A stretch of 35,336 nt of DNA, from positions 1 through 35,336 of IMG/VR virus record IMGVR_UViG_3300021389_000070. One strand, written 5' to 3'. The stretch's first letter is position 1, and each line of letters begins with the position of its first letter. Below the pieces are notes generated by a model. The model ran no database searches, was not told where the DNA came from, and was given only the letters and a program-made list of their open reading frames with translations. The position numbers and the translations under genes are program-made. The stretch comes from a virus. Positions 1-7,934 of this stretch are shown piece after piece.

Positions 1-2722
1 CATCTTTTATTAAATATTGTATTTGATTTGTATCACTTCTATATCTTATTATAACAACTACATTAGAAGTACCATCATTTAAAGATATTGACCTTGTGCT
101 ACCTCCATCAACTAAAGCTGCTATCTCAGCATACAACACACCCTCTGTACTATTTATTAAACTAGCGTTACCACTATTGTTTGCAATATCTTGTAGCCTT
201 GTGTTTGTTGCTCCGTTAGTTGGAATGTATGAAGTAGCGTATGATTGGTCTTCTAATTGCGCTCCCCAAATTAACACTTCTGATAAATTAACAGATGCGC
301 CTCTAAAATCTACTGCATAAAAGAAATCAGCTTCACTATGCGTTATGTCAAATCTTTGCCATTGGTCTGTTAAATCAAACAAAGAATTAGTGTCAGAACT
401 AGTATTTAACAAGTGTATTTTTCCTGTGCCACTTATTGTTCTAGCATATATAGATTTTCTTTTTCCTGTGTTTATTCCATTATATCCAGCAATATGAGCG
501 TTTCCACCTGTGCTTACTATTTTACTAGCAGTATTTGTACCATCTGGAGCAGTAAACCCTGTTGTAATAGAAACATCAGATATATTTGAAAATTGGCTAA
601 AATCCTCACTATAAGTTATCAAGTTCGTACTCTGTGGCTCTAGCAACCAACTTCCACATCCACTATCTGGTACTACTTCTTGACCAGTAACTTCTTTTAC
701 AGATACGTTGTCTATTGTTATTGAACCACTACTATCACTAAAATTAAAATAAAATGTAGTTAAATTTGAACTAAAATAAAATGTATGAACACCAATAGTT
801 GAAGGCACTATTGTATATGCAGCACTTCCAGAATTATTTGTATAAACTTTTAAATCTGATGTTCCTACTTTTTCAGTTATTTCATATTGTAGTTTAAATT
901 GAGAAGTTGTTGGAGATGTAACATTTGGTTGATTTATTCTTCTATTACCACTTCCTCCATTTATTGTAACACTATTATTTGAAAACGTTGCTGCCCCATC
1001 GGGATTAAACCAATTAGCACTTCCATTACTAAAATCTCCATTTACAACTAACTCACTTCCTAAAGTATCTTGATAACTAAACCCTTCGTAGTTTATTCTT
1101 GGTATGTTTGTATCGTCTGTTATTTCTTTTAATGAAACACTATTTAAGGTTATATCTACATTTGCAGATGCTCTGTAAAATTTTACATTAGTGTTTGATG
1201 TTGGTGAAATTATTCTTGTATTAATACCAGCAGTATTAAAAACTTGTTGAGATATACCACCTCCATCTATTTTTATACTTCCGCTTGTTGCCTCCGCAAC
1301 ATCTACCGTTAATTGATAAGTTCTTCCACCTATCATAGGATTAGTTGATGTGTAAAATTCAGTTATAGGTGATGTGTTTAAAAACTTTAACCTTGCAGTT
1401 CCTTGTTCTTGATTAAACTCTACATAATTATTTGCATCACTATTTGCTACTGTCCAATCTTGCCCTACTTCTTTAACTGATATGTTGGTTATAGTACCTC
1501 TAAAAGCACCACCATAAAACCTTAAAAGACCAGTTGATGTTGTTGTAAAATAAAATGTTTTACTACCTAAAGATGTTGCAGTTTGATTTGAAGAACCCCC
1601 TATGTCAATAGCTAAAGTTCCACTTATATAATCTGTTACATCTAACGTTACTTTGTATACTTTTCCAGCAGTAACTCCAACATCTTGGGTAAGATTATTG
1701 TTTAAATCACTACAAGTAGCACCTAAATTACTAATAGTCCAACCATCTCCTAAACTCCAATTTTGTCCGACTTCTTTTACTGAAACGTTGTCTATTGAGT
1801 ATGCTGCACCACTTATAGCTCTAAAATAAAATAGTCCATCAGCAAAAATATGTTTAAAATATATTGTAAAAGTGCCATTTTCTGTTATTGTATAATAAGT
1901 ATCTCCGTTTGAGTTTATTATTTTTGCTGACCCAGAACCATTATAGTCTGAAATAGTAAAAGTAGCTGTATAAGTTTTTCCATCAGTTAAAATATTTTGA
2001 AATAACAGAGATGTTACCCCTGTTCCGTTTAGGTTTCCTGTACCACCACTAATAGTTGCATTTACTTTACTCCAATCACTATCTGTGTCAAACGAGCCAT
2101 TTGTAATAAGCTCACTTCCCTCTTGTGAAAAGTTTCCGTTTAAAACTTCTTCTGTACCTATCTGTGAAAAGTCTCCATTTGAAACTAACTCTGGACTTAT
2201 TATCTGTACGTTTTCTACTAAACCTTGTGCATTAACCCTAGTTGCAGCAGAACTTCTTGAAAAGTCAAAATCTCCACTTAAATCTTCTACTACTGATACG
2301 TTGTCTATTGAACCATCAAAACCACTTTGGGAACGTAATCTAAAAACATCACTATTAGATAAACCATACCCAGTATAAGTTCCGTTTTCAGTTAAACTTA
2401 AAACATCAACATTACTTCCCCCTAATCTAACTGCTAATGTTCCAGTAGTGATATTACTTACGGTAACTGTAACTTTATATTTTGTATTAGTAACAATACT
2501 TGCTTGGTCTAAATTACTTGTTCCTCCATCACAATTAGCGCTTCCACCACTAATAGTCCAAGTACTTCCAACTGTCCAATCTGAATTAGTTGCAAAATCT
2601 CCGTTGGTTAAAAGTTCAGAACCAAATATATTCTCGTTAGGCTTAACACTTAAAATTCTACCATCATCATAAGCAGTAGGTGTAAGTAATATTGATGCTT
2701 TATCTAATAAATTATCTGCCAT
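1..2722 (-). CDS. Tail fibre / adhesin with tandem beta-sandwich modules (N-terminal 907 codons, runs off left end)
   Basis: A minus-strand frame opens at ATG 2722 (MADNLLDKASILLTPTAYDD) and stays open to base 1, giving 907 whole codons plus one base. After a short conserved head come at least five modules of about 100-120 residues. Each tends to open with an NGDF-type motif followed by SDW and to close with a DNVSVKE-type motif; the closing motifs lie near 2300, 1785, 1480, 1130 and 700. Their pattern (Gly/Asn/Ser/Thr-rich alternating strands) suggests carbohydrate-binding-type beta-sandwiches. The last part (SYATSYIPTNGATNTRLQD, then VLYAEIAALV) looks like the start of a LamG/concanavalin-like domain. 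The likely role is receptor binding at the tail tip. It is the last gene of the virion block, and its C-terminus is probably at 35133-35336. The fold assignment is inference; the modular structure is seen directly. Confidence 0.82.
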   Translation of the reverse strand, partial: MADNLLDKASILLTPTAYDDGRILSVKPNENIFGSELLTNGDFATNSDWTVGSTWTISGGSANCDGGTSNLDQASIVTNTKYKVTVTVSNITTGTLAVRLGGSNVDVLSLTENGTYTGYGLSNSDVFRLRSQSGFDGSIDNVSVVEDLSGDFDFSRSSAATRVNAQGLVENVQIISPELVSNGDFSQIGTEEVLNGNFSQEGSELITNGSFDTDSDWSKVNATISGGTGNLNGTGVTSLLFQNILTDGKTYTATFTISDYNGSGSAKIINSNGDTYYTITENGTFTIYFKHIFADGLFYFRAISGAAYSIDNVSVKEVGQNWSLGDGWTISNLGATCSDLNNNLTQDVGVTAGKVYKVTLDVTDYISGTLAIDIGGSSNQTATSLGSKTFYFTTTSTGLLRFYGGAFRGTITNISVKEVGQDWTVANSDANNYVEFNQEQGTARLKFLNTSPITEFYTSTNPMIGGRTYQLTVDVAEATSGSIKIDGGGISQQVFNTAGINTRIISPTSNTNVKFYRASANVDITLNSVSLKEITDDTNIPRINYEGFSYQDTLGSELVVNGDFSNGSANWFNPDGAATFSNNSVTINGGSGNRRINQPNVTSPTTSQFKLQYEITEKVGTSDLKVYTNNSGSAAYTIVPSTIGVHTFYFSSNLTTFYFNFSDSSGSITIDNVSVKEVTGQEVVPDSGCGSWLLEPQSTNLITYSEDFSQFSNISDVSITTGFTAPDGTNTASKIVSTGGNAHIAGYNGINTGKRKSIYARTISGTGKIHLLNTSSDTNSLFDLTDQWQRFDITHSEADFFYAVDFRGASVNLSEVLIWGAQLEDQSYATSYIPTNGATNTRLQDIANNSGNASLINSTEGVLYAEIAALVDGGSTRSISLNDGTSNVVVIIRYRSDTNQIQYLIKD
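687..2640 (-). repeat. Five tandem protein modules in the fibre gene
   Basis: Closing motifs of the (I/T)(D/N)NVSVKE type occur about every 290-510 bp (near 2300, 1785, 1480, 1130 and 700), and most are followed by a V-x-Q-W or similar start of the next unit. The repeats are clear at protein level and only partial at DNA level, so they are diverged duplications and not recent copies. Confidence 0.7.
2085..2205 (-). repeat. Three successive module heads (collapsed modules) in the fibre gene
   Basis: In the minus frame three short copies follow one another: ELVSNGDFSQIG, EEVLNGNFSQEG and SELITNGSFDTDSDW. Each looks like the first 12-15 residues of a full module, but only the third continues into one. 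On the plus strand the similar stretches tcttgtgaaaagtttccgtt and atctgtgaaaagtctccatt can be seen. This fits unequal recombination that removed module bodies and left the heads. Confidence 0.6.
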
Positions 2723-2723
2723 C

Positions 2724-2915
2724 TTATTCTATGTTTTCTAATTCGGTTAATGTTGCAGTTGTACAAGTTACATTCTCATAATAAGTTGCTCTTGCTTGTA
2801 ATGTAGTTAATAAACTAGGTATTGCACTTGGGTATGCAAAATCATAATAAATACCACCCCAACCATTTTGAACTGGACTACCCCACCAACTAACTGGATA
2901 TATTTCGTTTGCCAT
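2724..2915 (-). CDS. Small virion-associated protein of unknown function (63 aa)
   Basis: The 63-aa product (MANEIYPVSWWGSPVQNGWG...) is rich in Trp, Gly and Tyr, with no membrane segment or known motif. Its stop lies one base from the start of the fibre gene, and its start overlaps the end of the 34-aa frame upstream, so it belongs to the head/fibre operon. The position just before a fibre gene fits a small tail or connector accessory protein, but that is inference from position only. Confidence 0.65.
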   Translation of the reverse strand: MANEIYPVSWWGSPVQNGWGGIYYDFAYPSAIPSLLTTLQARATYYENVTCTTATLTELENIE

Positions 2916-2994
2916 CTTTATTTTTTATCTTTTTAAACAATATCTCCATTTTTTTAACATTGGAGTCTTTTGGTTTGTACATCTTTTTCTTCAT
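2890..2994 (-). CDS. Possible 34-aa basic peptide
   Basis: ATG 2994 lies one base after the stop of the 173-aa head-completion gene and opens a Lys-rich frame (MKKKMYKPKDSNVKKMEILF...) ending at TAG 2890. It overlaps the start of the next gene by 26 bp. Tight coupling at both ends and the absence of other sense in this gap support it, but at this length it could be chance. Its function is unknown. Confidence 0.4.
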   Translation of the reverse strand: MKKKMYKPKDSNVKKMEILFKKIKNKDGKRNISS

Positions 2995-2995
2995 A

Positions 2996-3517
2996 CTATC
3001 CTAAAAATATACCTCCAGAAAAATTAGAATCTGTATCTGGACTCATCTGCTCATTCGTAGATGTATTATACTCTGGAAACAAATTATTATTATAGTCCAT
3101 ATAATCTAGAAATCTTCTAGTGTAAAAGTCAGCAGTCTCATTAACTTTACCCATTAAATGCACTAACTCATCCTTATCTATAGGTTGCTTATTGTCTCCA
3201 ATATGCTTGTAAACACCACCATTACCAATGTTGTAAGAAGCAAATGGCAAGTAAGAACTTTGACTGAACCAAATCAACATAGGCTTTACGTATTGATTAA
3301 CTAAGTTTTTATAGTTAACATTAGCAATATCATCAAGCGTATCTGTCAATATTAAGTTCTGTAGCTTATCGTATAGGTTTCCACCTAAATAGTTTTGGAT
3401 ATGCAAATCTTGAGCAACCTCTACAAATTGTATTAGTTTATCATCATCTGTGTTTCCAGATATAATAGACTTTCTTTTTAAGTCATTTAATGTTATAAAT
3501 AATGCTTTAGTTGCCAT
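2996..3517 (-). CDS. Head completion / head-tail connector protein (DUF6712-like)
   Basis: The 173-aa protein opens MATKALFITLNDLKRKSIIS and has a helical pattern with an HIQNYLGGNLYDKL segment. That segment is typical of the phage protein group I know as DUF6712, a head-tail connector-like family in Bacteroidota phages. It starts 4 bp after the portal stop and precedes the fibre cluster. Such proteins sit below the portal and close the capsid. The family call is from memory of motif and position; the coding call is strong. Confidence 0.75.
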   Translation of the reverse strand: MATKALFITLNDLKRKSIISGNTDDDKLIQFVEVAQDLHIQNYLGGNLYDKLQNLILTDTLDDIANVNYKNLVNQYVKPMLIWFSQSSYLPFASYNIGNGGVYKHIGDNKQPIDKDELVHLMGKVNETADFYTRRFLDYMDYNNNLFPEYNTSTNEQMSPDTDSNFSGGIFLG

Positions 3518-3520
3518 ATC

Positions 3521-5281
3521 TTATTTTTTATTTGTTGGATAAGCCCCTCTATCTGGTCTATCAATCATTTTTTGAGTCATCTCACTTGGATTTTTAGGTT
3601 CTTTTAAACCTTTCTCGTAAGCTGAATTAGGGTCTACTCTCTTATCTCCTTTCAACTTATATACTCTTAATTCCCAAAAATGATGACAATTTTTTCCTCC
3701 CTTGAATTTTAGCAAACTATAATTCTGTTTGTTATGACCTAACTCTTTGTTAACTCCTCTAAAAGACATCATATTAACATCTTCCTTTCTAAACACTATC
3801 TTTCTCTCTGTAAACGTTTCCATCTTCTTGCAGAAAGTTCTACTATCTGGAGATTTTCTTACAGGCATATAAGCATATCTAACTTTATAGATGTCACTAT
3901 CTTCTTTAGATGACTTATTGCTAGACTTAATTTCAGCCATTTTAACCTCACTTAACTCCTCAGCATACTTCTCAGTATGTATAACCTCCCAATCATCGCT
4001 TATAATCTCTCCTAAGCCCTCTAATTGCTCTAGCATATCATCTCCTTCTTCATCAGAAAAGTCTGTTGGCTCTTCTTGAGAACTTAGTTTCTCTCCTGTT
4101 TCTTCTTCTCTCTTAATCTTAGTAGAGATGTTGTCTAGTTCTGTAAACTCTATAGGTTGCAATGTTACAAAGTATAAGTTTAAATATATTCCGTTTATAG
4201 CTAGTATCTCACAGAAATCATCTAATAAATCCTTTTGGAAAGGTCTAACAACAAAGTTGTCCATAAGTATAGATGCAGTTCTTAATTCCTCTGCATTGTT
4301 ACCGAAACCTGTATTATCTTTAATACCTAATAAAATAGGAGATACAATTCCGTGTCCTAACATTATCTTCTCTCTACTCTCATCAGCTAAGAATTGATAT
4401 TGTGCGTGAGCATCTGGTAAATGTATAGGGTCTATAGTTGCAGAACTATCCTTGTCTTCGTTAAAAGCTATAATTGTTCTACCTGCATTATTTGTTCCTC
4501 CAAACTTATCGTTTATTTTGCTTTCTATTATTTCTTGTGTCTCCTCTGGAGGAATACCGTTGTTGAAATTAATAAATAAACTAGGCTGTAAACCATTTTT
4601 TATATTGTTGATATGGTAGTTGGATACCTCTACCTCTAAATCACAGTACTGTAAACATCCGTGATAGTCACTAGGAGTATAATACCAAAATCCACTTTGA
4701 TAAGGTTTAGATACAAATATCTCAGAAGTTTCTCTTTTACTACCTTGACCAAAAGCAGGTATTCTTTTAGGCTTATCGCCTCTCTTGTACTCAGCCCAGT
4801 TAGGGTGATAATACCAAGCTTTAATGATTCCATCTACAGCTTTCTCAGCTCTAAGCGTTTCTATTGGAAAGTGTAATGCTTTTAGTACTTTCTTTTTTGT
4901 TTTATTGTAAACAACTTGTATAGCAGCCATTCCTAGTTCCTTTCTGTCGCTTACTATTCTTTTAATATCTTTAGGTTTAAATATTAATTGAGTCTCTGCC
5001 CACTCTACAGGCTTTTCTTTACTATCAGTACATTCTAATCCTCTACCATAAATCATATCAGATATACCTTTAATACATCTTGAGTTAGTAGGACTACCTA
5101 AGTTTAAGTCTATTAATCTACCAAAGTGATTATTGTCTTCTCCCCAGCTAACCCAATTATCGCCTTTTCTCTCTATAGCTTTAGGCATCTCATAGCTAGA
5201 TAATTCAACGACACTAAAGTTCTTAGTATACGTCTTTGGCTTACTTACTGAATAATTCTTTTTAATATTTATTTTACCCAT
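3521..5281 (-). CDS. Portal protein with fused C-terminal domain
   Basis: The 586-aa protein has a portal-like order: an N-terminal wing (SWGEDNNHFGRLIDLNLGSP, then CIKGISDMIYGRGL), a central stem region (KIMLGHGIVSPILLGIKDNT, then NNAEELRTASILMDNFVVRP) and an acidic linker near residues 400-460. From about residue 463 a separate basic domain follows, with FCKKMETFTERKIVFRKEDV, FKGGKNCHHFWELRVY and a Pro/Lys-rich tail. Portal dodecamers form the DNA entry channel. The C-terminal domain recalls extensions on other Bacteroidota phage portals; its role is unknown. The gene shares one base with the upstream neck gene. It lies about 19 kb from the terminase, which is unusual. Confidence 0.88.
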   Translation of the reverse strand: MGKINIKKNYSVSKPKTYTKNFSVVELSSYEMPKAIERKGDNWVSWGEDNNHFGRLIDLNLGSPTNSRCIKGISDMIYGRGLECTDSKEKPVEWAETQLIFKPKDIKRIVSDRKELGMAAIQVVYNKTKKKVLKALHFPIETLRAEKAVDGIIKAWYYHPNWAEYKRGDKPKRIPAFGQGSKRETSEIFVSKPYQSGFWYYTPSDYHGCLQYCDLEVEVSNYHINNIKNGLQPSLFINFNNGIPPEETQEIIESKINDKFGGTNNAGRTIIAFNEDKDSSATIDPIHLPDAHAQYQFLADESREKIMLGHGIVSPILLGIKDNTGFGNNAEELRTASILMDNFVVRPFQKDLLDDFCEILAINGIYLNLYFVTLQPIEFTELDNISTKIKREEETGEKLSSQEEPTDFSDEEGDDMLEQLEGLGEIISDDWEVIHTEKYAEELSEVKMAEIKSSNKSSKEDSDIYKVRYAYMPVRKSPDSRTFCKKMETFTERKIVFRKEDVNMMSFRGVNKELGHNKQNYSLLKFKGGKNCHHFWELRVYKLKGDKRVDPNSAYEKGLKEPKNPSEMTQKMIDRPDRGAYPTNKK

Positions 5282-5631
5282 TATATTGTTATGTATTTAT
5301 CATCGCCATCTGTATCGTTCTCCTCGTAATAATCAGTACTTATAGTATGGTAGATGTCCGTATTTGTTTGACTTGTAACGTATATCTTATCTCTATACCA
5401 TAAATTTGAACCTCTAGTCATCTCTAAAACATAAGCTCTTTCAGCAATAAACTTATCTGAAGATAGAGTTATATCTATGTAATCATTATTGACTGATGCT
5501 GTAACATTTGAAATTGTTACTATGTTGCCTGTTCCGTCTTCTCTTATTGTAGCATTGATACCTGTTGTATCTAATGTTCTAGGTAAGATAGAAAAAGTTT
5601 GTGAGCTTGATGTTGGCAATAATCTAATCAT
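5281..5631 (-). CDS. Neck / adaptor-like structural protein (116 aa)
   Basis: This beta-rich 116-aa protein opens MIRLLPTSSSQTFSILPRT and has an alternating strand pattern (YIDITLSSDKFIAERAYVLE), no membrane segment and an acidic C-terminus (EENDTDGDDKYITI). It lies between the tail-tube and portal genes and overlaps the portal start by one base. I recognise it only as a recurring small protein of flavobacterial siphoviruses near the portal. A neck or head-decoration role is inferred from position. Confidence 0.65.
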   Translation of the reverse strand: MIRLLPTSSSQTFSILPRTLDTTGINATIREDGTGNIVTISNVTASVNNDYIDITLSSDKFIAERAYVLEMTRGSNLWYRDKIYVTSQTNTDIYHTISTDYYEENDTDGDDKYITI

Positions 5632-5669
5632 AAACTTATAACGTGTATTCGTTTTTTTGTTTTTATTAC

Positions 5670-5697
5670 AAAAGAAAAGGTCTACCGAAGTAGACCT
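5670..5697 (-). terminator. Intrinsic terminator with UUCG tetraloop, after the tail-tube gene
   Basis: Read on the minus strand, an 8-bp perfect stem AGGTCTAC / GTAGACCT encloses TTCG (a C(UUCG)G tetraloop) and is followed by TTTTCTTTTG. It lies between the tail-tube gene (ends 5726) and the neck gene (starts 5631), so it could attenuate transcription after the highly expressed capsid and tube genes. Confidence 0.8.
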
Positions 5698-5725
5698 AAA
5701 CTAAAAACATAAAGTAAACGTAAAA

Positions 5726-6259
5726 CTATGATTGAACTACAACAGTAAATCCTACAGTTGCAGGGTCAGAGTCTAAAAAGTTTGCAGGTTTTCTTTCCAT
5801 ACCAGTTAAAGTTAATGTATAACCACTAAGGTCATTCATTGCTTGTCCTGTTACTATAGTACCAGCAGTTACTTGACAGCCATTTTCAAATCCAGCTAAA
5901 AAGTAATTGTCATTTTGGTCTTGAACGATAACTCTTGGTCTACCATAAGAAAGTAATTTTAATTCTTTATGGTCTTCAACAGTTAACTTCTTTAAAGTCA
6001 ATTCAACTACTTGTTCGAAGGCAGTAGTTCCTGTTTCAGCACTAGACTGAATATTTTGCGTGAAAGAAGAAGCATCTCTTACTTCATACTTGTAAACGTT
6101 TGGTGTTCCAGATACAGCGTCAATAACATCTGTATTAGTAGCATCAAATGTGTAACTAGCAGTAGTAGTATCTTCAAAATTCGATAAGTAGATAGCTTTT
6201 ATACCTCCAACCGAATCTTTACATACTTCTTTTCTTCCTATTGTTAAATCACAAGCCAT
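5726..6259 (-). CDS. Major tail (tube) protein-like
   Basis: The 177-aa protein opens MACDLTIGRKEVCKDSVGGI and is almost all beta-strand, with a stretch LLSYGRPRVIVQDQNDNYFL and an ending with FLDSDPATVGFTVVVQS. The length and all-beta pattern fit a tail-tube (gpV/Hcp-like) protein, and flavobacterial phages encode very similar proteins near the capsid gene. It lies directly after the major capsid gene and before a strong terminator, as expected for an abundant virion protein. Identity as tube and not decoration protein is inferred. Confidence 0.65.
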   Translation of the reverse strand: MACDLTIGRKEVCKDSVGGIKAIYLSNFEDTTTASYTFDATNTDVIDAVSGTPNVYKYEVRDASSFTQNIQSSAETGTTAFEQVVELTLKKLTVEDHKELKLLSYGRPRVIVQDQNDNYFLAGFENGCQVTAGTIVTGQAMNDLSGYTLTLTGMERKPANFLDSDPATVGFTVVVQS

Positions 6260-6280
6260 TTGTTGTATTGGTTTTAATAT

Positions 6281-6302
6281 CCCTCCCCATAAAAGAGGAG
6301 GG
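6281..6302 (-). other. GC-rich hairpin between capsid and tail-tube genes
   Basis: CCCTCC (6281-6286) pairs with GGAGGG (6297-6302) across a 10-base A-rich loop. No T-run follows on either strand, so a classic terminator is unlikely. An RNA processing or stability hairpin 3' of the capsid message is plausible. It is notable because GC-rich stems are rare in this DNA. Confidence 0.5.
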
Positions 6303-6322
6303 TATTGTTAATAATCATTTAA

Positions 6323-7252
6323 TTAAGCTGGAGTGTAAAGAACGATGTCAGCACCAAATCCGTGTTGTACACCAGCAGTAAATCTCATTACGAAACGTAC
6401 ATTCTGACTTCCGTCTAAGTCTGACATATCTAATACTTTTACTTCGTTATGGTCAGATAATAATCCTGTTCCAAAGAAGATGTTAGAAGCTTCAGCTAAG
6501 TACATATAGTTAGAGTCTAATCCGTTTGCTAAGAATACCTCTACTCCATCAAATAATAATGAGTTGATAGCTTGGTTGTTTCCTTTTGCTTCGTAACCAG
6601 CAGCTCCTAATCCGTCAGCTCCAAATCCTCCTAAAGCTCTTACATAAGCTTTATAAACGTTTTGAGCAACGTATAATTTAACGTCTGATTTTCCATATAA
6701 TGCAGAAGGCATAGCGTCAATAACTTTACCCATTTCAGCGACTACGTTAGCAGAAGTGATAGTAGTTCCTACTACATCGTTTACAGTTGAATCAGCAGTA
6801 GCTAAAGCTACTAATCCATCAAATTCTCCAGCAGTTGCAGTAGCACCCATCCAGATATTTTTCTCATTCTTCTCAGCAATCTTAGCAATAATCTCAGCGA
6901 TTAAAAACTCTTGGAAAGAAGGAGGTAAGTTGTCAAATGCAGAATATCCCATAGATATTGCATCCCAGTCATCTCTAAAATCAGATTTACACAAGTTTAA
7001 GTTTACTTGGAATTCCTCTGGTTGTAAGATTTTCTCGTCTAAAGTAACAGTGTCAGTAGCAGCGAAATCACAGCTTCCATCAGCGATTAAGTCTGTGGTA
7101 GAAAGTCTCTTGATTACTTGCTTGAACTTTACATTTGGTTTAACAGTAATACCACCATTTTCGATAGTATTTGCAGATAATAAAGCTGCTGAGATGTACC
7201 CTGCTGCTTTTTCTCCTGCGTAAGTTGTTGTAATTGAAGTTGTTGTTGCCAT
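6323..7252 (-). CDS. Major capsid protein, HK97 fold
   Basis: The 309-aa protein opens MATTTSITTTYAGEKAAGYI. It has an E-loop-like N-terminal half (FKQVIKRLSTTDLIADGSCD), a long helix followed by AEIIAKIAEKNEKNIWMGA (spine helix) and a C-terminal part with YLAEASNIFFGTGLLSDHNE and VRFVMRFTAGVQHGFGADIV. This order is typical of HK97-fold capsid proteins of Bacteroidota phages. It lies just after an acidic scaffold-like gene and a protease gene. Codon use is slightly richer in GC-ending codons than in neighbours, as expected for high expression. Confidence 0.88.
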   Translation of the reverse strand: MATTTSITTTYAGEKAAGYISAALLSANTIENGGITVKPNVKFKQVIKRLSTTDLIADGSCDFAATDTVTLDEKILQPEEFQVNLNLCKSDFRDDWDAISMGYSAFDNLPPSFQEFLIAEIIAKIAEKNEKNIWMGATATAGEFDGLVALATADSTVNDVVGTTITSANVVAEMGKVIDAMPSALYGKSDVKLYVAQNVYKAYVRALGGFGADGLGAAGYEAKGNNQAINSLLFDGVEVFLANGLDSNYMYLAEASNIFFGTGLLSDHNEVKVLDMSDLDGSQNVRFVMRFTAGVQHGFGADIVLYTPA

Positions 7253-7258
7253 CTTTTT

Positions 7259-7723
7259 TTATTTATTAAATAGTTTGTTGTAGATTGAGTCTTTCACAGT
7301 TCTACTTCTGTTTTGTGAATATAAATGTTGTTGTTTTTGCTCTACTTGAGCTTCTGGAGAATGTACTATTTCTTCTGCTTCAGCAGATAATTCAGTAACA
7401 TCTTCTTTAATTTCTACTTCCTCTGATAATTCAGCAGGAACGTCTTTTTCTTCTGAAGGAGAAACGATTTCCATCATTTGACTAACAGAAGCCTTTAATG
7501 AATTTAACTCTTCGTATAAAGAATCGTATTTCTTCTTTAATGATTCAAGGTCTGAATCTTCAGAAATAACTTCTTCTACAGGAGCTTCTTCGATAACTTC
7601 TTCAGCTTGTTCTACTTTTTCCTCAGCTAGTTCAACAACCTCTTCTACAGGTGTTTCAACTACTTCTTCAGAAGAAAGTAAAATACTTTTGAAAGCATCT
7701 ACAATTTCTTTTGGACTTTTCAT
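7259..7723 (-). CDS. Scaffold-like acidic coiled-coil protein
   Basis: The 154-aa protein is extremely Glu/Val-rich (VEEVVELAEEKVEQAEEVIE), with a predicted coiled coil at about residues 60-95 (SLKKKYDSLYEELNSLKASV) and a basic C-terminus (SRTVKDSIYNKLFNK). Phage scaffolds are typically acidic and helical with a short basic capsid-binding C-terminus. The gene lies 6 bp upstream of the capsid gene and downstream of the prohead protease, the usual place for a scaffold. No sequence family can be named. Confidence 0.72.
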   Translation of the reverse strand: MKSPKEIVDAFKSILLSSEEVVETPVEEVVELAEEKVEQAEEVIEEAPVEEVISEDSDLESLKKKYDSLYEELNSLKASVSQMMEIVSPSEEKDVPAELSEEVEIKEDVTELSAEAEEIVHSPEAQVEQKQQHLYSQNRSRTVKDSIYNKLFNK

Positions 7724-7793
7724 AAATTAAAATTTATTATTAATAACTCTATAACACTAATAACTAGGAATATAAATCTTGTTGTATTTTTGA

Positions 7794-7934
7794 TTAAATG
7801 TTTCCTATTCCTTGATTAATCATTTTTCCCTTACAACACTCTCTACTATATCTATTTCCGTCTTTACATAGACATCCTCTTCGCTTATTCTTTGGAGATG
7901 TTCTACTCCATTGCTGTTCTCTTTTTCTATTCAT
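7794..7934 (-). CDS. Small Cys-rich protein (46 aa)
   Basis: ATG 7934 overlaps the end of the protease gene by 8 bp and opens MNRKREQQWSRTSPKNKRRG, followed by GCLCKDGNRYSRECCKGK and an ending in IGNI. The CxC...CC cluster with surrounding basic residues suggests a small metal-binding protein. I recall very similar short RGCLCKDG...ECC proteins in many flavobacterial phages near the capsid or protease gene. Function is unknown; a role in head assembly is possible from position. Confidence 0.7.
   Translation of the reverse strand: MNRKREQQWSRTSPKNKRRGCLCKDGNRYSRECCKGKMINQGIGNI

Noticed and set aside
1-2722. Diversity-generating retroelement acting on the fibre
   Set aside because: The fibre has repeats, but I find no reverse transcriptase gene and no template/variable repeat pair; the repeats are diverged structural modules.
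3891-4397. Plus-strand open frames of 62 and 89 codons inside the portal gene
   Set aside because: They are Ser/Ile-rich complement shadows of the portal coding frame.
6756-7223. 155-codon plus-strand open frame opposite the capsid gene
   Set aside because: It is the complement shadow of the capsid gene; the minus frame has clear capsid features and regular operon spacing.
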